This document shows positions 18,575-37,114 of a DNA stretch of 64,000 nucleotides, in pieces (position 1 is the stretch's first letter; each line of letters starts with the position of its first letter). Location of the stretch: the NCBI RefSeq assembly GCF_026626705.1, contig NZ_JAPNKC010000001.1:682001-746000 (forward strand). Reading direction: 5' to 3'. The notes under the pieces are model-generated. The model had not been told where the DNA came from. It saw only the letters and a list, made by a program, of their open reading frames with translations, and did no database searches. This DNA comes from Pyxidicoccus sp. MSG2 (GTDB taxonomy: Bacteria; Myxococcota; Myxococcia; Myxococcales; Myxococcaceae). Position numbers and translations under genes: made by a program.

Positions 18575-18616
18575 AAAAAGAAAACCGCCGCCCCGGTATG
18601 GAAACCGGAGCGGCGG
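18575..18616 (-). terminator. Intrinsic terminator of the rpoBC operon
   Basis: On the minus strand, arms 18616-18605 and 18596-18585 pair almost perfectly (12 bp, CCGCCGCTCCGG with CCGGGGCGGCGG) around an 8-base loop and are followed by TTTTCTTTTT. It is 42 bp past the rpoC stop. Confidence 0.93.
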
Positions 18617-18658
18617 CTCGAGTTCAGCGGGACGCCTTCAGAGGCGGCCGGGCGGAGT

Positions 18659-22870
<4,212 letters not shown>

Positions 22871-22939
22871 GTTGCCTCCGAAATCTCGTTGGGCGGCCCC
22901 CCATGGGGGCTGCCAGCTGATTCGGGCCCCCGCCCCGAC

Positions 22940-22979
22940 CCGGCCGCGCCCTCCCCTCTTCGGGGAGGCGGGCGGCCGG
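22940..22979 (-). other. Two-part hairpin in the rpoB-rpoC spacer
   Basis: Outer arms 22940-22947 and 22972-22979 (CCGGCCGC with GCGGCCGG) enclose inner arms 22950-22956 and 22962-22968 (CCTCCCC with GGGGAGG). There is no T-tract, so it is more likely an RNA processing or pausing element than a terminator. Confidence 0.7.
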
Positions 22980-23001
22980 TCAGGCGGGCGCTCCGGCTAA
23001 A

Positions 23002-27234
<4,233 letters not shown>

Positions 27235-27317
27235 TCTGGCTCCGGGGACGACTGCTCGGGCGGGCAAACATCAGTAACGCGCGGCGGCGCCGGGAAATTT
27301 GTAACTGTCAAATGGGC

Positions 27318-27349
27318 AAAGCCGGCACCCCCTTGCTGGGAGCGCCGGC
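27318..27349 (-). terminator. Attenuator-like hairpin between rplL and rpoB
   Basis: Minus-strand arms GCCGGC (27349-27344) and GCCGGC (27326-27321), extended by CTCCC/GGGG pairs, are followed by TTTGCCCATTT. An attenuator in this spacer is known in E. coli; here it is inferred from position and shape. Confidence 0.6.
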
Positions 27350-27411
27350 CTGCTCATCCGGTCAGGAGGCTGCTCGTAAATTCCCGGAAAACCGGGCAGC
27401 CCCTGTAAGCG

Positions 27412-27783
27412 TTACTTGACTTCGACGGTCGCGCCAGCCGCGGTGAGCTGGTCCTTGATCTTCTTGGCGTCGTCCTTGTTGACGCCTTCCTTGACCGTCT
27501 TGGGGGCGCCCTCGACCAGGTCCTTGGCCTCCTTCAGGCCCAGGCCGGTGATGGCGCGGATCTCCTTGATGACGTTGATCTTGTTGGCGCCGGCGTTGGC
27601 CAGCACCACCGTGAACTCCGTCTTCTCCTCGGCGGGAGCGGCGGCAGCGGCGGCCGGGCCGGCGGCCACGGCAACAGCGGCGGCGGAGACGCCCCACTTG
27701 GACTCGAGCTGCTTCACCAGCTCCGCCGCCTCCATGACGGTCAGCGAGGAGAGCTGGTCAACAATCGCATTCAGGTCAGCCAT
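27412..27783 (-). CDS. rplL: 50S ribosomal protein L7/L12
   Basis: 123 residues, the normal size. An N-terminal dimerisation domain ([19 protein letters not shown]), an Ala-rich hinge ([20 protein letters not shown]) and the C-terminal factor-binding domain ([20 protein letters not shown]) are all present. L7/L12 dimers bind L10 to form the ribosomal stalk that recruits EF-Tu and EF-G. AAGGA precedes the ATG. It lies 102 bp downstream of rplJ. Confidence 0.98.
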   Translation of the reverse strand: MADLNAIVDQLSSLTVMEAAELVKQLESKWGVSAAAVAVAAGPAAAAAAPAEEKTEFTVVLANAGANKINVIKEIRAITGLGLKEAKDLVEGAPKTVKEGVNKDDAKKIKDQLTAAGATVEVK

Positions 27784-27885
27784 TGAACTGTGTCCTTCTG
27801 GTTTCGACTAACGGCCTGCTCGCCCGCGGGAGAGGTACGGCCGTTGAGGTTTGGGTAGAAATACTTCTCGGATGGATGAGGGAAA

Positions 27886-28407
27886 CTAACCCTGAGCCTT
27901 GTCCGCGTGGGCCTGCATGACCCGCGCGAGCTGGGAACCGGGGGCCGCGATGGTCCGGACCAGCTTGCCAGCAGGCTGGTTCAGCATGCCCAGCAGCTGG
28001 GCGCGCAGTTCCGGCAGACCCGGCAGCTTCGCCAGGGCCTTCACACCGTTGACGTCGACCTTGCGGCCTTCGACGACGGCGACGCGGATCTTGATCTTGT
28101 CCTCGAGGTCCTTCGTGAACTCGGTCAGGATCTTCGCCGGGGCCACCACATCGCCGTAGCTGATGCACAGGGCCACGGGGCCCGTGAAGTCATCGGCGAT
28201 GACCGACACGGACGTGCCCTGCGCTGCACGGCGCGCCAGCGTGTTCTTGATGACCTTGTACTCGACGCCGCCCTCGCGGAACTTCTTGCGGAGCTTCGTC
28301 ACCGTCTCCACGTCCACCTTGGAGAACTCGGCGACGACGGCCGACTTGGTCCGCGAGAACTTCTCGTGGAGCTCCTTGATCATCTCTTCCTTCTCGCTCT
28401 TCAGCAC
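27886..28407 (-). CDS. rplJ: 50S ribosomal protein L10
   Basis: 173 residues from a GTG at 28407 with an excellent site AAGGAGGTGA upstream. The N-terminus (LKSEKEEMIKELHEKFSRTK) and KIRVAVVEGRKVDVNGVKAL match L10, the stalk base that carries L7/L12 dimers. In many bacteria L10-L12 represses its own mRNA by binding the leader; the long untranslated leader here fits that scheme. Confidence 0.97.
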   Translation of the reverse strand: MLKSEKEEMIKELHEKFSRTKSAVVAEFSKVDVETVTKLRKKFREGGVEYKVIKNTLARRAAQGTSVSVIADDFTGPVALCISYGDVVAPAKILTEFTKDLEDKIKIRVAVVEGRKVDVNGVKALAKLPGLPELRAQLLGMLNQPAGKLVRTIAAPGSQLARVMQAHADKAQG

Positions 28408-28797
28408 TTTGACTCACCTCCTTACTGGCCCGTCCGTTCAGGACGGGCGTGATGCCTGGGCCAAAGTGGCAGAGCGAGAGGAGCCTCCGAGAGGCACCAC
28501 ACCGCACCCTCAGTCTCGGCAGGGCTGACCTTACGGTCGTTTGAACCCCGGGTAGAGAGAACAGCCCGACCGGTTGCCCGGTTCCCAACGGGACACGTCC
28601 TCTCTTCCCTGGGTCCCTGCTGTCATGAACCAGGTCGGAACGCCGTATCTCGCGACATGGCGCTCCAATTGCAAAAGCCGGGGGCCTATACCCCCGGCTT
28701 CAGCAAAGATCCAGAACTTTCGAACCTGTGACGTCAGGCAGGCAAAGGGCCTGACAGCCCCTTCGGGGGCGTGACCCTTCCCTGCCCTCCAGGGCGC
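28408..28797 (-). promoter_or_regulatory. Long rplJ leader region (candidate L10 autoregulatory leader)
   Basis: A 390-bp gap without a credible gene between rplA and rplJ. It holds a terminator-like hairpin near its upstream end (28672-28700), a short hairpin just before the rplJ ribosome site (CCCGTCC with GGACGGG near 28430-28447) and a strong Shine-Dalgarno sequence. Length and place match L10 leader RNAs, where L10-L12 binds and blocks translation. I did not fold it; the kink-turn consensus was not verified. Confidence 0.55.
28672..28700 (-). terminator. Terminator or attenuator hairpin after rplA
   Basis: Minus-strand arms AGCCGGGGG and CCCCCGGCT (28699-28676, loop of about six bases) are followed directly by TTTGC. 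It separates rplKA from rplJL and may let only part of transcription through, or a separate rplJ promoter may lie after it. Confidence 0.8.
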
Positions 28798-29511
28798 CTA
28801 GCGGTGGCGCGCCAGGATTTCCGTGGTGTCGAGCTTGATGCCCGGCCCCATCGTCGTGGAGATGGCGATACCCTGCAGGTAGACGCCCTTGGCGGTGGCC
28901 GGCTTGAGCTTCATCACCAGGTCCACCAGCGCGTTGAAGTTGGCCTCGAGCTTGTCCTGCGCGAAGGAGGACCTGCCCATCTTCGCGTGGACGATACCGG
29001 CCTTCTCGGCGCGGAAGTCGACCTTACCGCCCTTGGCGTCGCGAACGGCCTTGGCGACGTCCATCGTGACGGTGCCCACCTTCGGGTTGGGCATGAGGCC
29101 GCGGGGGCCGAGCACCTTACCGAGGCGACCGACGATACCCATCATGTCCGGGGTGGCGATGACGGTGTCGAAGTCGAGGAAGCCCTCCTCGATGCGCTTC
29201 TGGAGGTCCTCGGCGCCGACGATGTCCGCGCCGGCGTTGCCGGCCTCCGTCGCACGCTCGCCCTTGGCGAACACGGCCACGCGCACGGTGGCGCCAGTGC
29301 CGTGCGGGAGCACCACGGCGCCACGGACCATCTGGTCCGCGTGCTTCGGGTCCACGCCCAGGTTGATGGCGACATCCACCGTCTGGTCGTACTTGGAGGC
29401 GCGCGCGTCCACGGTCTTCTTCAGGAGCGCGAAGCCCTCGGAAATCGGATAGCGCTTCTCGCGGTCCACCAGGGCGGCGGCCGCACGGAACTTCTTCCCA
29501 TTCTGAGCCAT
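28798..29511 (-). CDS. rplA: 50S ribosomal protein L1
   Basis: 237 residues from the ATG at 29511 ([11 protein letters not shown]). Signature blocks [20 protein letters not shown] and [19 protein letters not shown] are intact. L1 forms the mobile E-site stalk of the 50S subunit and in many bacteria represses its own rplK-rplA mRNA. It lies 37 bp downstream of rplK. Confidence 0.98.
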   Translation of the reverse strand: MAQNGKKFRAAAALVDREKRYPISEGFALLKKTVDARASKYDQTVDVAINLGVDPKHADQMVRGAVVLPHGTGATVRVAVFAKGERATEAGNAGADIVGAEDLQKRIEEGFLDFDTVIATPDMMGIVGRLGKVLGPRGLMPNPKVGTVTMDVAKAVRDAKGGKVDFRAEKAGIVHAKMGRSSFAQDKLEANFNALVDLVMKLKPATAKGVYLQGIAISTTMGPGIKLDTTEILARHR

Positions 29512-29548
29512 GACAGAAATCCTTGTCGTGAAGGGGGTGGGCGGCGGC

Positions 29549-29995
29549 CTAGCCGACGACGTCGATACCCATGGAGCGCGCGGTGCCAGCAATGGTGTTC
29601 ATGCAGGCCTCGAGCGACGCGGCGGTGGTGTCCTGAATCTTCTTCTTGGCGATCTCCTCGAGCTGCGCCCGGGTGATCTGACCCACCTTCTCCTTGCCCG
29701 GCTTCTTCGCGCCCGAGCCCTTCTTCTTCTCGGTGTGCAGGCCCGCCGCCTTCTTGATGAGGATGGCCGCGGGAGGCGTCTTCAGGATGAAGGTGAAGGA
29801 GCGGTCCTGATACACGGTGATGATCACCGGGATGATCAGTCCCTCCTTGGCCTCGGCCTGCGTCTTCGCGTTGAACTGCTTGCAGAACTCCATGATGTTC
29901 ACGCCCTGCTGACCGAGCGCGGGGCCGATCGGCGGGGCGGGGTTCGCCTTGCCGGCGGGAATCTGCAGCTTGACCTGTCCTGTGACCTTCTTCAT
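29549..29995 (-). CDS. rplK: 50S ribosomal protein L11
   Basis: 148 residues. The N-terminal signature [20 protein letters not shown] and the C-terminal rRNA-binding domain (with [12 protein letters not shown] at the end) are complete. L11 binds the GTPase-associated centre of 23S rRNA and is needed for RelA activation. It is separated from nusG by 147 bp that include a perfect hairpin. Confidence 0.98.
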   Translation of the reverse strand: MKKVTGQVKLQIPAGKANPAPPIGPALGQQGVNIMEFCKQFNAKTQAEAKEGLIIPVIITVYQDRSFTFILKTPPAAILIKKAAGLHTEKKKGSGAKKPGKEKVGQITRAQLEEIAKKKIQDTTAASLEACMNTIAGTARSMGIDVVG

Positions 29996-30097
29996 CGGCT
30001 GACGACTGCCTTTCGAGGGGGTGGTGCCAACGGGCCGCCAGACGGGGAGGCCCTCCCACCCATGGTTCCGCGCCCTTTCCGGACGCGGAAATACGAG

Positions 30098-30129
30098 CGC
30101 GGCGTGTCCTAGCTGAAGGACACGCCGCG
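30098..30129 (-). terminator. Perfect 13-bp hairpin between nusG and rplK
   Basis: Arms 30098-30110 and 30117-30129 (CGCGGCGTGTCCT with AGGACACGCCGCG) pair without mismatch around a 6-base loop. On the minus strand it is followed by CTCGTATTTCC, a weak T-tract. It may be a partial terminator, a processing site or an mRNA stabiliser. Confidence 0.7.
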
Positions 30130-30142
30130 AACAACATCTGCG

Positions 30143-30684
<542 letters not shown>

Positions 30685-30685
<1 letters not shown>

Positions 30686-31128
30686 TACAGCGTCCCCCAC
30701 ACCGCGGGCAGCCACTCCACCATCAACTTGTACGCGATGGTGTCGATGAAGAAGAGGATCACCGCGGCCACGAGCGAGGCGACGACCACGGCCATGGTCG
30801 ACGTCCGGGTCTCCGACCAGGTCGGCCAGGTGACCTTCATCAGCTCGGAGGCCACGTCGAGGGAGAGCGCGTGGGTGCGTGGATGGAAGTACGCGCCGAC
30901 GGCAATACCCACGGCAAGCAGGTAGCCCATCAGCGTGGACACCTTCCAGTCCAGGCCCTCGATGAGGATGGGGTCGCCCCAGCCAAACCGTGCCCACAGC
31001 ATCCCGAAGACGCGCTCCAGGAAGAGGGCCAGGATGATGCCGGCGATGAGATAGAAGATGACCACGAGCCGCTTCGGGTCCATCGCCGAGCGGTTAGCCT
31101 GCTGGCTGGCCTCTGATGCCGTCGCCAT
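30685..31128 (-). CDS. secE: Preprotein translocase subunit SecE
   Basis: 147 residues, the long form with three membrane helices ([35 protein letters not shown] and the C-terminal [18 protein letters not shown]). The conserved amphipathic helix and hinge before the last span reads [14 protein letters not shown], the SecE signature. SecE clamps the SecY channel. It is followed by nusG with one-base overlap and preceded by tRNA-Trp and a hairpin. Confidence 0.96.
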
Positions 31129-31171
31129 GGTGCCTCACGGGGGTACTACGGATGCGAAAACGTGGGACTGC

Positions 31172-31210
31172 GAAAACACAGGAACCCCCGGTACCTCCAG
31201 GTACCGGGGG
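31172..31210 (-). terminator. Hairpin between tRNA-Trp and secE
   Basis: Perfect 11-bp stem (CCCCCGGTACC, 31185-31195, with GGTACCGGGGG, 31200-31210) and a 4-base loop. On the minus strand it is followed by TTCCTGTGTTTTCG. It looks like a terminator ending the tRNA-tuf-rpmG-tRNA transcript in part or whole, ahead of secE. Confidence 0.8.
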
Positions 31211-31229
31211 CCCCGCTCCCACTGAGAGT

Positions 31230-31305
31230 TGGCAGGCCAGGAGGGATTCGAACCCCCAACACGCGGATTTGGAGACCGCTGCTCTACCGTTGGAGCTACT
31301 GGCCT
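31230..31305 (-). tRNA. tRNA-Trp (anticodon CCA)
   Basis: Acceptor arms AGGCCAG and CTGGCCT pair; the anticodon loop reads CTCCAAA, the T-loop GGTTCGAATCC is canonical and the 3' CCA is encoded. It sits between rpmG and secE, its position in many bacteria. Confidence 0.96.
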
Positions 31306-31329
31306 AGAACCTTCCCTGGAACTACCGAC

Positions 31330-31494
31330 CTAGACCTTACCTTCCTTATGGTCCTGATGCTTGCGGCAACGAGGGCAGAACTTGCTCAGCTCGAGCTTGT
31401 CCTGGCTCTTCCGCTTGTTCTTCGTGGTCGTGTAGTTCCGCTCCTTGCACACAGTGCACTCGAGCGAAATGATGGAACGATTGCCCTTCGGCAT
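31330..31494 (-). CDS. rpmG: 50S ribosomal protein L33
   Basis: 54 residues, [20 protein letters not shown] at the start and [18 protein letters not shown] at the end. Four Cys residues in two CxxC pairs (13/16 and 40/43) form a zinc site, so this is the zinc-binding form of L33. GAGG precedes the ATG. It lies between tuf and tRNA-Trp, a common arrangement. Confidence 0.95.
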   Translation of the reverse strand: MPKGNRSIISLECTVCKERNYTTTKNKRKSQDKLELSKFCPRCRKHQDHKEGKV

Positions 31495-31515
31495 GACCTA
31501 CCTCACCAGATACGA

Positions 31516-31549
31516 GAGGGGAAGGCTACCACGAAGGAGCCCTCCCCTC
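31516..31549 (-). other. Hairpin in the tuf-rpmG spacer
   Basis: Arms 31516-31527 and 31538-31549 (GAGGGGAAGGCT with AGCCCTCCCCTC) pair at 11 of 12 positions. There is no T-tract on the minus strand; likely an mRNA processing or stabilising element. Confidence 0.6.
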
Positions 31550-31596
31550 GGAATCGGGAATGTTGAGCCCGGCAACCCGAAGGCCGCCCAGGCAAG

Positions 31597-32787
<1,191 letters not shown>

Positions 32788-32804
32788 GACACTCCTCTAA
32801 AAAA

Positions 32805-32880
32805 TGGAGCCCTGAACCAGGATTGAACTGGTGACCTCATCCTTACCAAGGATGCGCTCTGCCAACTGAGCTATCAGGGC
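32805..32880 (-). tRNA. tRNA-Thr (anticodon GGT)
   Basis: Acceptor GCCCTGA/TCAGGGC, anticodon stem CATCC/GGATG with loop TTGGTAA, and an encoded 3' CCA. It lies 18 bp before tuf. Confidence 0.96.
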
Positions 32881-32906
32881 TTGGCGATGCTGTGGACTAC
32901 AACGGT

Positions 32907-32984
<78 letters not shown>

Positions 32985-32991
32985 TGCCGAG

Positions 32992-33074
32992 TGGAGGGAG
33001 GTGGATTCGAACCACCGAAGGCGTGAACCGGCAGATTTACAGTCTGCTCCCTTTGGCCGCTTGGGTATCCCTCC
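32992..33074 (-). tRNA. tRNA-Tyr (anticodon GTA)
   Basis: 83 nt with a long variable arm (type II). Acceptor GGAGGGA/TCCCTCC, anticodon stem GCAGA/TCTGC with loop CTGTAAA. The 3' CCA is not encoded, unlike the two flanking genes downstream. Confidence 0.95.
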
Positions 33075-33156
33075 ATATTCCCATGTCATCTACTGCTACA
33101 GCGTACCGCGACTGCCAACTGCGTCCCGGGCCCTCATCCGCGGCCCCGTCCTGCTT

Positions 33157-33229
33157 GGCCGGCGGCGGGACTTGAACCCGCGACCTACTGATTACAAATC
33201 AGTTGCTCTACCGACTGAGCTACACCGGC
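33157..33229 (-). tRNA. tRNA-Thr (anticodon TGT)
   Basis: Acceptor GCCGGTG pairs with CGCCGGC (one G-T wobble type position), anticodon stem ACTGA/TCAGT with loop TTTGTAA. The 3' CCA is not encoded. It is the first gene of the tRNA-tuf transcript. Confidence 0.94.
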
Positions 33230-33310
33230 ACTCATCCGGCTGCCACCACCACGCCCAACCCGACATCAGCGGAACCGTCGACCACCCGGCACCGCCCTGA
33301 GAGGGGCGCC

Positions 33311-33339
33311 CTTTTAAAAGTCCCCACCGCCCAAGTCAA
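33311..33339 (-). promoter_or_regulatory. Candidate promoter of the tRNA-tuf-ribosomal cluster
   Basis: On the minus strand TTGACT (33339-33334) and TAAAAG (33316-33311) are 17 bp apart, about 80 bp before the first tRNA. A GC-rich stretch follows the -10 element, as in stringently controlled stable-RNA promoters. Confidence 0.7.
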
Positions 33340-33362
33340 GGACATTGATCCCGGGTGGCGGC

Positions 33363-34259
33363 CTACCGAACGGGGGCACTCCCCCGCTGGCGGGCGACCT
33401 CGTATAGCAGAATGCCCGCCGAAACGGACGCATTCAGTGAACCGACCTGACCGGTCATCGGAATCCTGAGGCGGAAGTCGCAGTGCTTCAGGACGCCTTC
33501 CCGCACGCCTGTCCCCTCGGCCCCCACCACCAGGGCCAGGGGGCCGTCCAGCCGGGCGCTCCACATGGGTTCGGTGGCTTCCACGTCCGCCGCAGCCACC
33601 CACAGGCCGGCCTCCTTCAACTCCTCCAGGGCGCGGGAGACGTTCACCACGCGGGCGATGAGGGTGTGCTCCACCGCCCCCGCCGACGCCTTGGCCACGG
33701 TGCCCGTCACCTGCACCGCGCGGTCCTTGGCAATCACCACCCCGTGCGCACCGAGCGCGTTCGCCGAGCGGATGATGGCGCCCAGGTTGTGCGGGTCCTG
33801 GATGCCGTCGAGCACCACCACCAGCGGAGGCTTGCCGGTGGCCTTCGCCGCCTCGAGCACGTCCTCCAGCTCCGCGTACGTGTAGCCGCGAAGCTCCACC
33901 ACCACGCCCTGGTGCACGCCGCCCTCGGACAGCGCGCCCAGGCGCTCGCGCGTCACCTTCTCCACGCGGACGCCAGCATCGCGCGCCCGGCTGAGCAGCT
34001 CTCCCGCCGCGCGGGCGCCGAGCTGCCCCTCCACCAGGTAGAGGCGCTCCACCTCTTCCGGCTTCGCCCGCAGGGCCTCGAGGACGGGGTTCACCCCGTA
34101 GACGAAACGCTGCTGCGACTCGGCGCTGCCACGCCTGTCCTCGCGCTCCCCTCCTCGCTCCCGGCGCTCGCCTCCACCACGCTCACCACCGCCGCGCTCG
34201 CTGCCACCGCGCGCGTCGCCACCACCACGGCCCCGGGGAGGACGCTCTCGTGTGGCCAC
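33363..34259 (-). CDS. rlmB: 23S rRNA 2'-O-methyltransferase RlmB-like (SpoU/TrmH family)
   Basis: 298 residues from a GTG at 34259. A low-complexity Arg/Gly/Glu N-terminus (about residues 1-48, repeats of GGGER) precedes a substrate-binding domain (VYGVNPVLEALRA) and a SPOUT methyltransferase domain: motif 1 GIQDPHNLGAIIRSA, motif 2 LALVVGAEGTGV and motif 3 LRIPMTGQVGSLNASVSAG. The family methylates G2251 of 23S rRNA with SAM. Standard RlmB proteins are about 245 residues, so the extra length is the disordered tail, which might bind RNA. The gene abuts the upstream exported-protein gene (TAG then GTG). Confidence 0.9.
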   Translation of the reverse strand: MATRERPPRGRGGGDARGGSERGGGERGGGERRERGGEREDRRGSAESQQRFVYGVNPVLEALRAKPEEVERLYLVEGQLGARAAGELLSRARDAGVRVEKVTRERLGALSEGGVHQGVVVELRGYTYAELEDVLEAAKATGKPPLVVVLDGIQDPHNLGAIIRSANALGAHGVVIAKDRAVQVTGTVAKASAGAVEHTLIARVVNVSRALEELKEAGLWVAAADVEATEPMWSARLDGPLALVVGAEGTGVREGVLKHCDFRLRIPMTGQVGSLNASVSAGILLYEVARQRGSAPVR

Positions 34260-34709
34260 CTAGAGGACCTCGACAGGCAGGGACACCGTCTTCTGCTGAC
34301 GGGCGCAGATCTTCTCGGTGCAGATGAAGAACAGGAGCTTGGCGTCCACGCTGCCCTTGCCGGCGGTGGTGGTGGTGAAGGGGACCTCGAAGCGCGGGTC
34401 GGCGAACTCCTGGCCCGCGGCCTTCTTCGCCACCGAGTCCTCGCGGCCCAGCTTCTCCTTCGCTGGAGAGAGCTGGGTGCCCTTCACCTCCAGCTTCAGC
34501 GGGGCCTCCTCGGACACATGGGCGCCCGACTTCGTCTTGATGGCGAGCACGAAGACGCCCTTCTCCCCCGCCTTCACCTGGGTGGAGGTGCCCTCGGTCG
34601 TCACCTCGTAGAGGCTGGTGGGGTCCACGTCCTCGGCGAGCGCCGGGGCCGAGCCGGCCAGCACCGCGAGCACGGCGGCCACGGAAGTGAAGCGTTGGAT
34701 GCGCAGCAT
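34260..34709 (-). CDS. Exported hypothetical protein
   Basis: 149 residues from the ATG at 34709, with AGGAGA upstream. A Sec signal (LRIQRFTSVAAVLAVLAGSA, cleaved near ALA) leads a beta-rich mature domain ending with FFICTEKICARQQKTVSLPV, where two Cys are four residues apart and could form a disulfide. The last strand pattern resembles the DsbD-gamma-like or thiol:disulfide N-terminal domains, but I cannot confirm this. It lies between rimK and rlmB on the same strand with 65 bp and 0 bp gaps. Confidence 0.7.
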   Translation of the reverse strand: MLRIQRFTSVAAVLAVLAGSAPALAEDVDPTSLYEVTTEGTSTQVKAGEKGVFVLAIKTKSGAHVSEEAPLKLEVKGTQLSPAKEKLGREDSVAKKAAGQEFADPRFEVPFTTTTAGKGSVDAKLLFFICTEKICARQQKTVSLPVEVL

Positions 34710-34774
34710 GAAGTCGTCTCCTGGAATCGGGTGTTCCGTATCACGGCCTGCGACGGCGGGGGCCGCCTTTCTCT

Positions 34775-35764
34775 TCAACCGCCCCCCGCGCTCGCCTTCG
34801 TCGCGCGTCCGTTCCCCTTCCGCGGCGCGGTCGCCGGCGGAACCGGCAACACCGCCGGCGGTGACAGGTCCGGCAGGGACACGGGGGGCGCGCCGGCCAC
34901 CAGCGCTTCGGCACGTTCGATGATGAGGGTGGCCAGGTCCATGCCGGTGGCGGCCTCCATCTCCGGAAGCGCGGGAGAGCTGTTCACCTCGAAGACCTTG
35001 GGCTGCCCCTGCACGTCGAGCATGTCCACCGCCGCCACCTCCAGCCCCACCAGGCGGGTGGCCTTCTCCGCGGTGGCGCGCTGGCTCGGGGACAGTTCAA
35101 TGACCTCCAGCCGGGCGCCCTTGTTGAGGGTGTGCGCCAGACGCCCGGGGCGCGGCTTACGGCGCACCGCGGCCACCGCCTGCCCGCCCACCACGAGCAC
35201 CCTCACGTCCTGGCCGGAGCTCTTCACGTACTCCTGCATGACGAGGTTGTGCCCCAGGCCCAGCACCGCCTCGAGCGCGGCCTCCAGCGACTGGAGGCTT
35301 TCGCACACCATGACGCCGTGCTTCTCCTGCCCCTGGAGCAGCTTCACCAGCACCGGAACACCACCGACCAGGCCCACCATCTCCTTGAGGTGGGCCGCGT
35401 CACGCGCCATCACCGTGGCGGGAATGCCGATGCCGTGCGCGGACAGCAGTTGCAGCGAGCGCATCTTGTTGCGCGACTGGGCAATGGCCTGGGCGTGGTT
35501 GACGAGCGGCACGCGCGCCAGCCCGAACTGGTTCACCACCGCGAGCCCGTACGTGCTGATGGACTGGGCGATGCGGGGGAGGACGACGTCCGTGGGCGCC
35601 AGCTTCTTGCGGTCGTAGTAGAGGGTGGCGCTGCCCCCATCCAGGTGCATCTGCACGCGGAGCGGGTTGAGCACCCGCATCCGGTGCCCCCGCGCGCGGC
35701 CCACCTCGACGAGGCGCCGGGTGGACGGGATGGAGGCGGAGCGCGACAGGAGGGTGGCTTTCAT
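34775..35764 (-). CDS. rimK: RimK family ATP-grasp ligase
   Basis: 329 residues. ATP-grasp fold: the RimK-type N-terminus (LPRIAQSISTYGLAVVNQF), the nucleotide-binding region (PVLVKLLQGQEKHGVMV), QEYVKSSGQDVRVLVVGG and the metal-binding FEVNSSPALPEMEAATG. E. coli RimK adds glutamates to the C-terminus of ribosomal protein S6; related enzymes make other peptide-type bonds. A Pro/Ala-rich C-terminal tail of about 40 residues is extra. The neighbourhood of rlmB and the ribosomal cluster supports ribosome modification. Confidence 0.88.
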   Translation of the reverse strand: MKATLLSRSASIPSTRRLVEVGRARGHRMRVLNPLRVQMHLDGGSATLYYDRKKLAPTDVVLPRIAQSISTYGLAVVNQFGLARVPLVNHAQAIAQSRNKMRSLQLLSAHGIGIPATVMARDAAHLKEMVGLVGGVPVLVKLLQGQEKHGVMVCESLQSLEAALEAVLGLGHNLVMQEYVKSSGQDVRVLVVGGQAVAAVRRKPRPGRLAHTLNKGARLEVIELSPSQRATAEKATRLVGLEVAAVDMLDVQGQPKVFEVNSSPALPEMEAATGMDLATLIIERAEALVAGAPPVSLPDLSPPAVLPVPPATAPRKGNGRATKASAGGG

Positions 35765-35842
35765 GGGGGCGGCCCCACCGGGGAGCGACGGACCTATAAT
35801 CCTCGCCCCGCGCCGGGTAAAGCCGCCCCTCAGGCCACCAGT

Positions 35843-37114
35843 CTAGCGCTGGCGGATTGCCCGGATCTCGATGTTGATGGGCGAGTCCGGGCTGGACGCC
35901 TTGATGCGCTCGCAGGCCGCGCCGTTGAACAACACGCCACGGTCATCCAGCGTCCAGGTGTTGCCACCCGTGAGGGTGCGCTCGCTGTCGATGTAGACGA
36001 CGATGAGCTTCGGGTCCGACGGAAGCTGGGATGGGTCCATCGGGATGAGGCAGGGCTCCGGGTTGACGACCTTCTTGCTGATGGCCTCCAGGGCCTGGGC
36101 CAGCTCGGTCTGGTTGCCCGCCTGGTAGAAGCTGCGCTGGCACAGGCGCGTCACGGGGTCACACGGATCATTGGGGCCGCAGGACGTCTGCCCTGCCTCG
36201 CAGGTGCGGGCGAAGCCGCCGGCGCGGGCCATGGCGTCCAGCACCGCGGGGCCGTCGCCCTCGGCCGTGTCCGCGCCGAAGCCGATGACGATGGTGGTGA
36301 TGTCCTTGCCGGACAGCTCCCGCACCGCCGTCACCGACGCGTCCATGTCCAGGCAGCCGCGCCGCGAGAAGGTGCCAGAGCACGCCGACGCGCCCGTCTG
36401 GGTGCACTTGCACGCCGCCGGGTTGGTGCCATCGTTGACGTTGTCCGGGTTGCAGTTGGGCAGGCCGTCCGTGAGGAGGATGACGAAGTTCGTGCGGTCC
36501 TTGGACTGCATTCCCTCCAGGCCCCCCACGAAGCGCAGGCTCAGGCTGGTGGGCGTGCCGCCGAAGGGCCGGCCCGCCCCCGCGTTGGGGATGCCCTGGA
36601 TGAGGTCGTTGATCTGGTTGGCATGCGTCAGCAGGGACGCATCGTCCTCGGCCGCCGGCAGGTCCTTTCGCACGGACAGCGTTGAGGAGGGGGTGCACGA
36701 AACGCTGCTGGAGGTGGAGCCGTTGGTCTCCGGGTAGGTCGTCAGGCCGAAGCGGACGAACTGGCCGGAGTTGGCGAGGAACTGCGGCACCGCGGCCTGC
36801 AGCTCCGTCCAGCGCGTGGGACAGATGGCCGTGTTGCAGGGCAACGAGTCACCGCACGTCTCGACATGGTTATCCACCGGGACCTGGCAGTCCGGATCCG
36901 CCTTGTTCACCGGGTCCGTCATCGAGCCGGAGATGTCCACCAGCATCATGATGTTCGGCTTGCGGCTGCGAGCCTGGATGGTCTCCTCGACCGTCGTCTG
37001 CGCGATGGCGAGCGGCTCCACCGGCTCGAAGTCGTACGTCTGACAGGCCGTGGCGAGGGCACCCGTGATGGTGCCGAAGGCAAGTGCGCTGAGGAGGGTC
37101 AGCTTGGCGCGCAT
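35843..37114 (-). CDS. VWA domain lipoprotein
   Basis: 423 residues from the ATG at 37114. The N-terminal signal leads to a candidate lipobox Cys (Cys24 in GALATAC, not a perfect lipobox). A von Willebrand A domain follows with an intact MIDAS motif DISGS (60-64), a second conserved block VILLTDGLPNC and a DxD-like IVIGFGADTAEGDG. Many Cys residues lie between, likely disulfide-bonded. VWA domains bind metal-dependent protein ligands; in myxobacteria such lipoproteins are numerous and mostly uncharacterised. No partner gene is adjacent. Confidence 0.83.
   Translation of the reverse strand: MRAKLTLLSALAFGTITGALATACQTYDFEPVEPLAIAQTTVEETIQARSRKPNIMMLVDISGSMTDPVNKADPDCQVPVDNHVETCGDSLPCNTAICPTRWTELQAAVPQFLANSGQFVRFGLTTYPETNGSTSSSVSCTPSSTLSVRKDLPAAEDDASLLTHANQINDLIQGIPNAGAGRPFGGTPTSLSLRFVGGLEGMQSKDRTNFVILLTDGLPNCNPDNVNDGTNPAACKCTQTGASACSGTFSRRGCLDMDASVTAVRELSGKDITTIVIGFGADTAEGDGPAVLDAMARAGGFARTCEAGQTSCGPNDPCDPVTRLCQRSFYQAGNQTELAQALEAISKKVVNPEPCLIPMDPSQLPSDPKLIVVYIDSERTLTGGNTWTLDDRGVLFNGAACERIKASSPDSPINIEIRAIRQR

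Noticed and set aside
27288..27311. TTGACA on the minus strand before rpoB as a possible promoter
   Set aside because: No acceptable -10 element lies 16-18 bp downstream, and the sequence there is GC-rich.
34141..34245. Repeated CGCTC/CCACC units in the rlmB 5' end as a CRISPR-like or VNTR array
   Set aside because: They encode a low-complexity protein tail in frame; spacing is irregular and there are no spacers.
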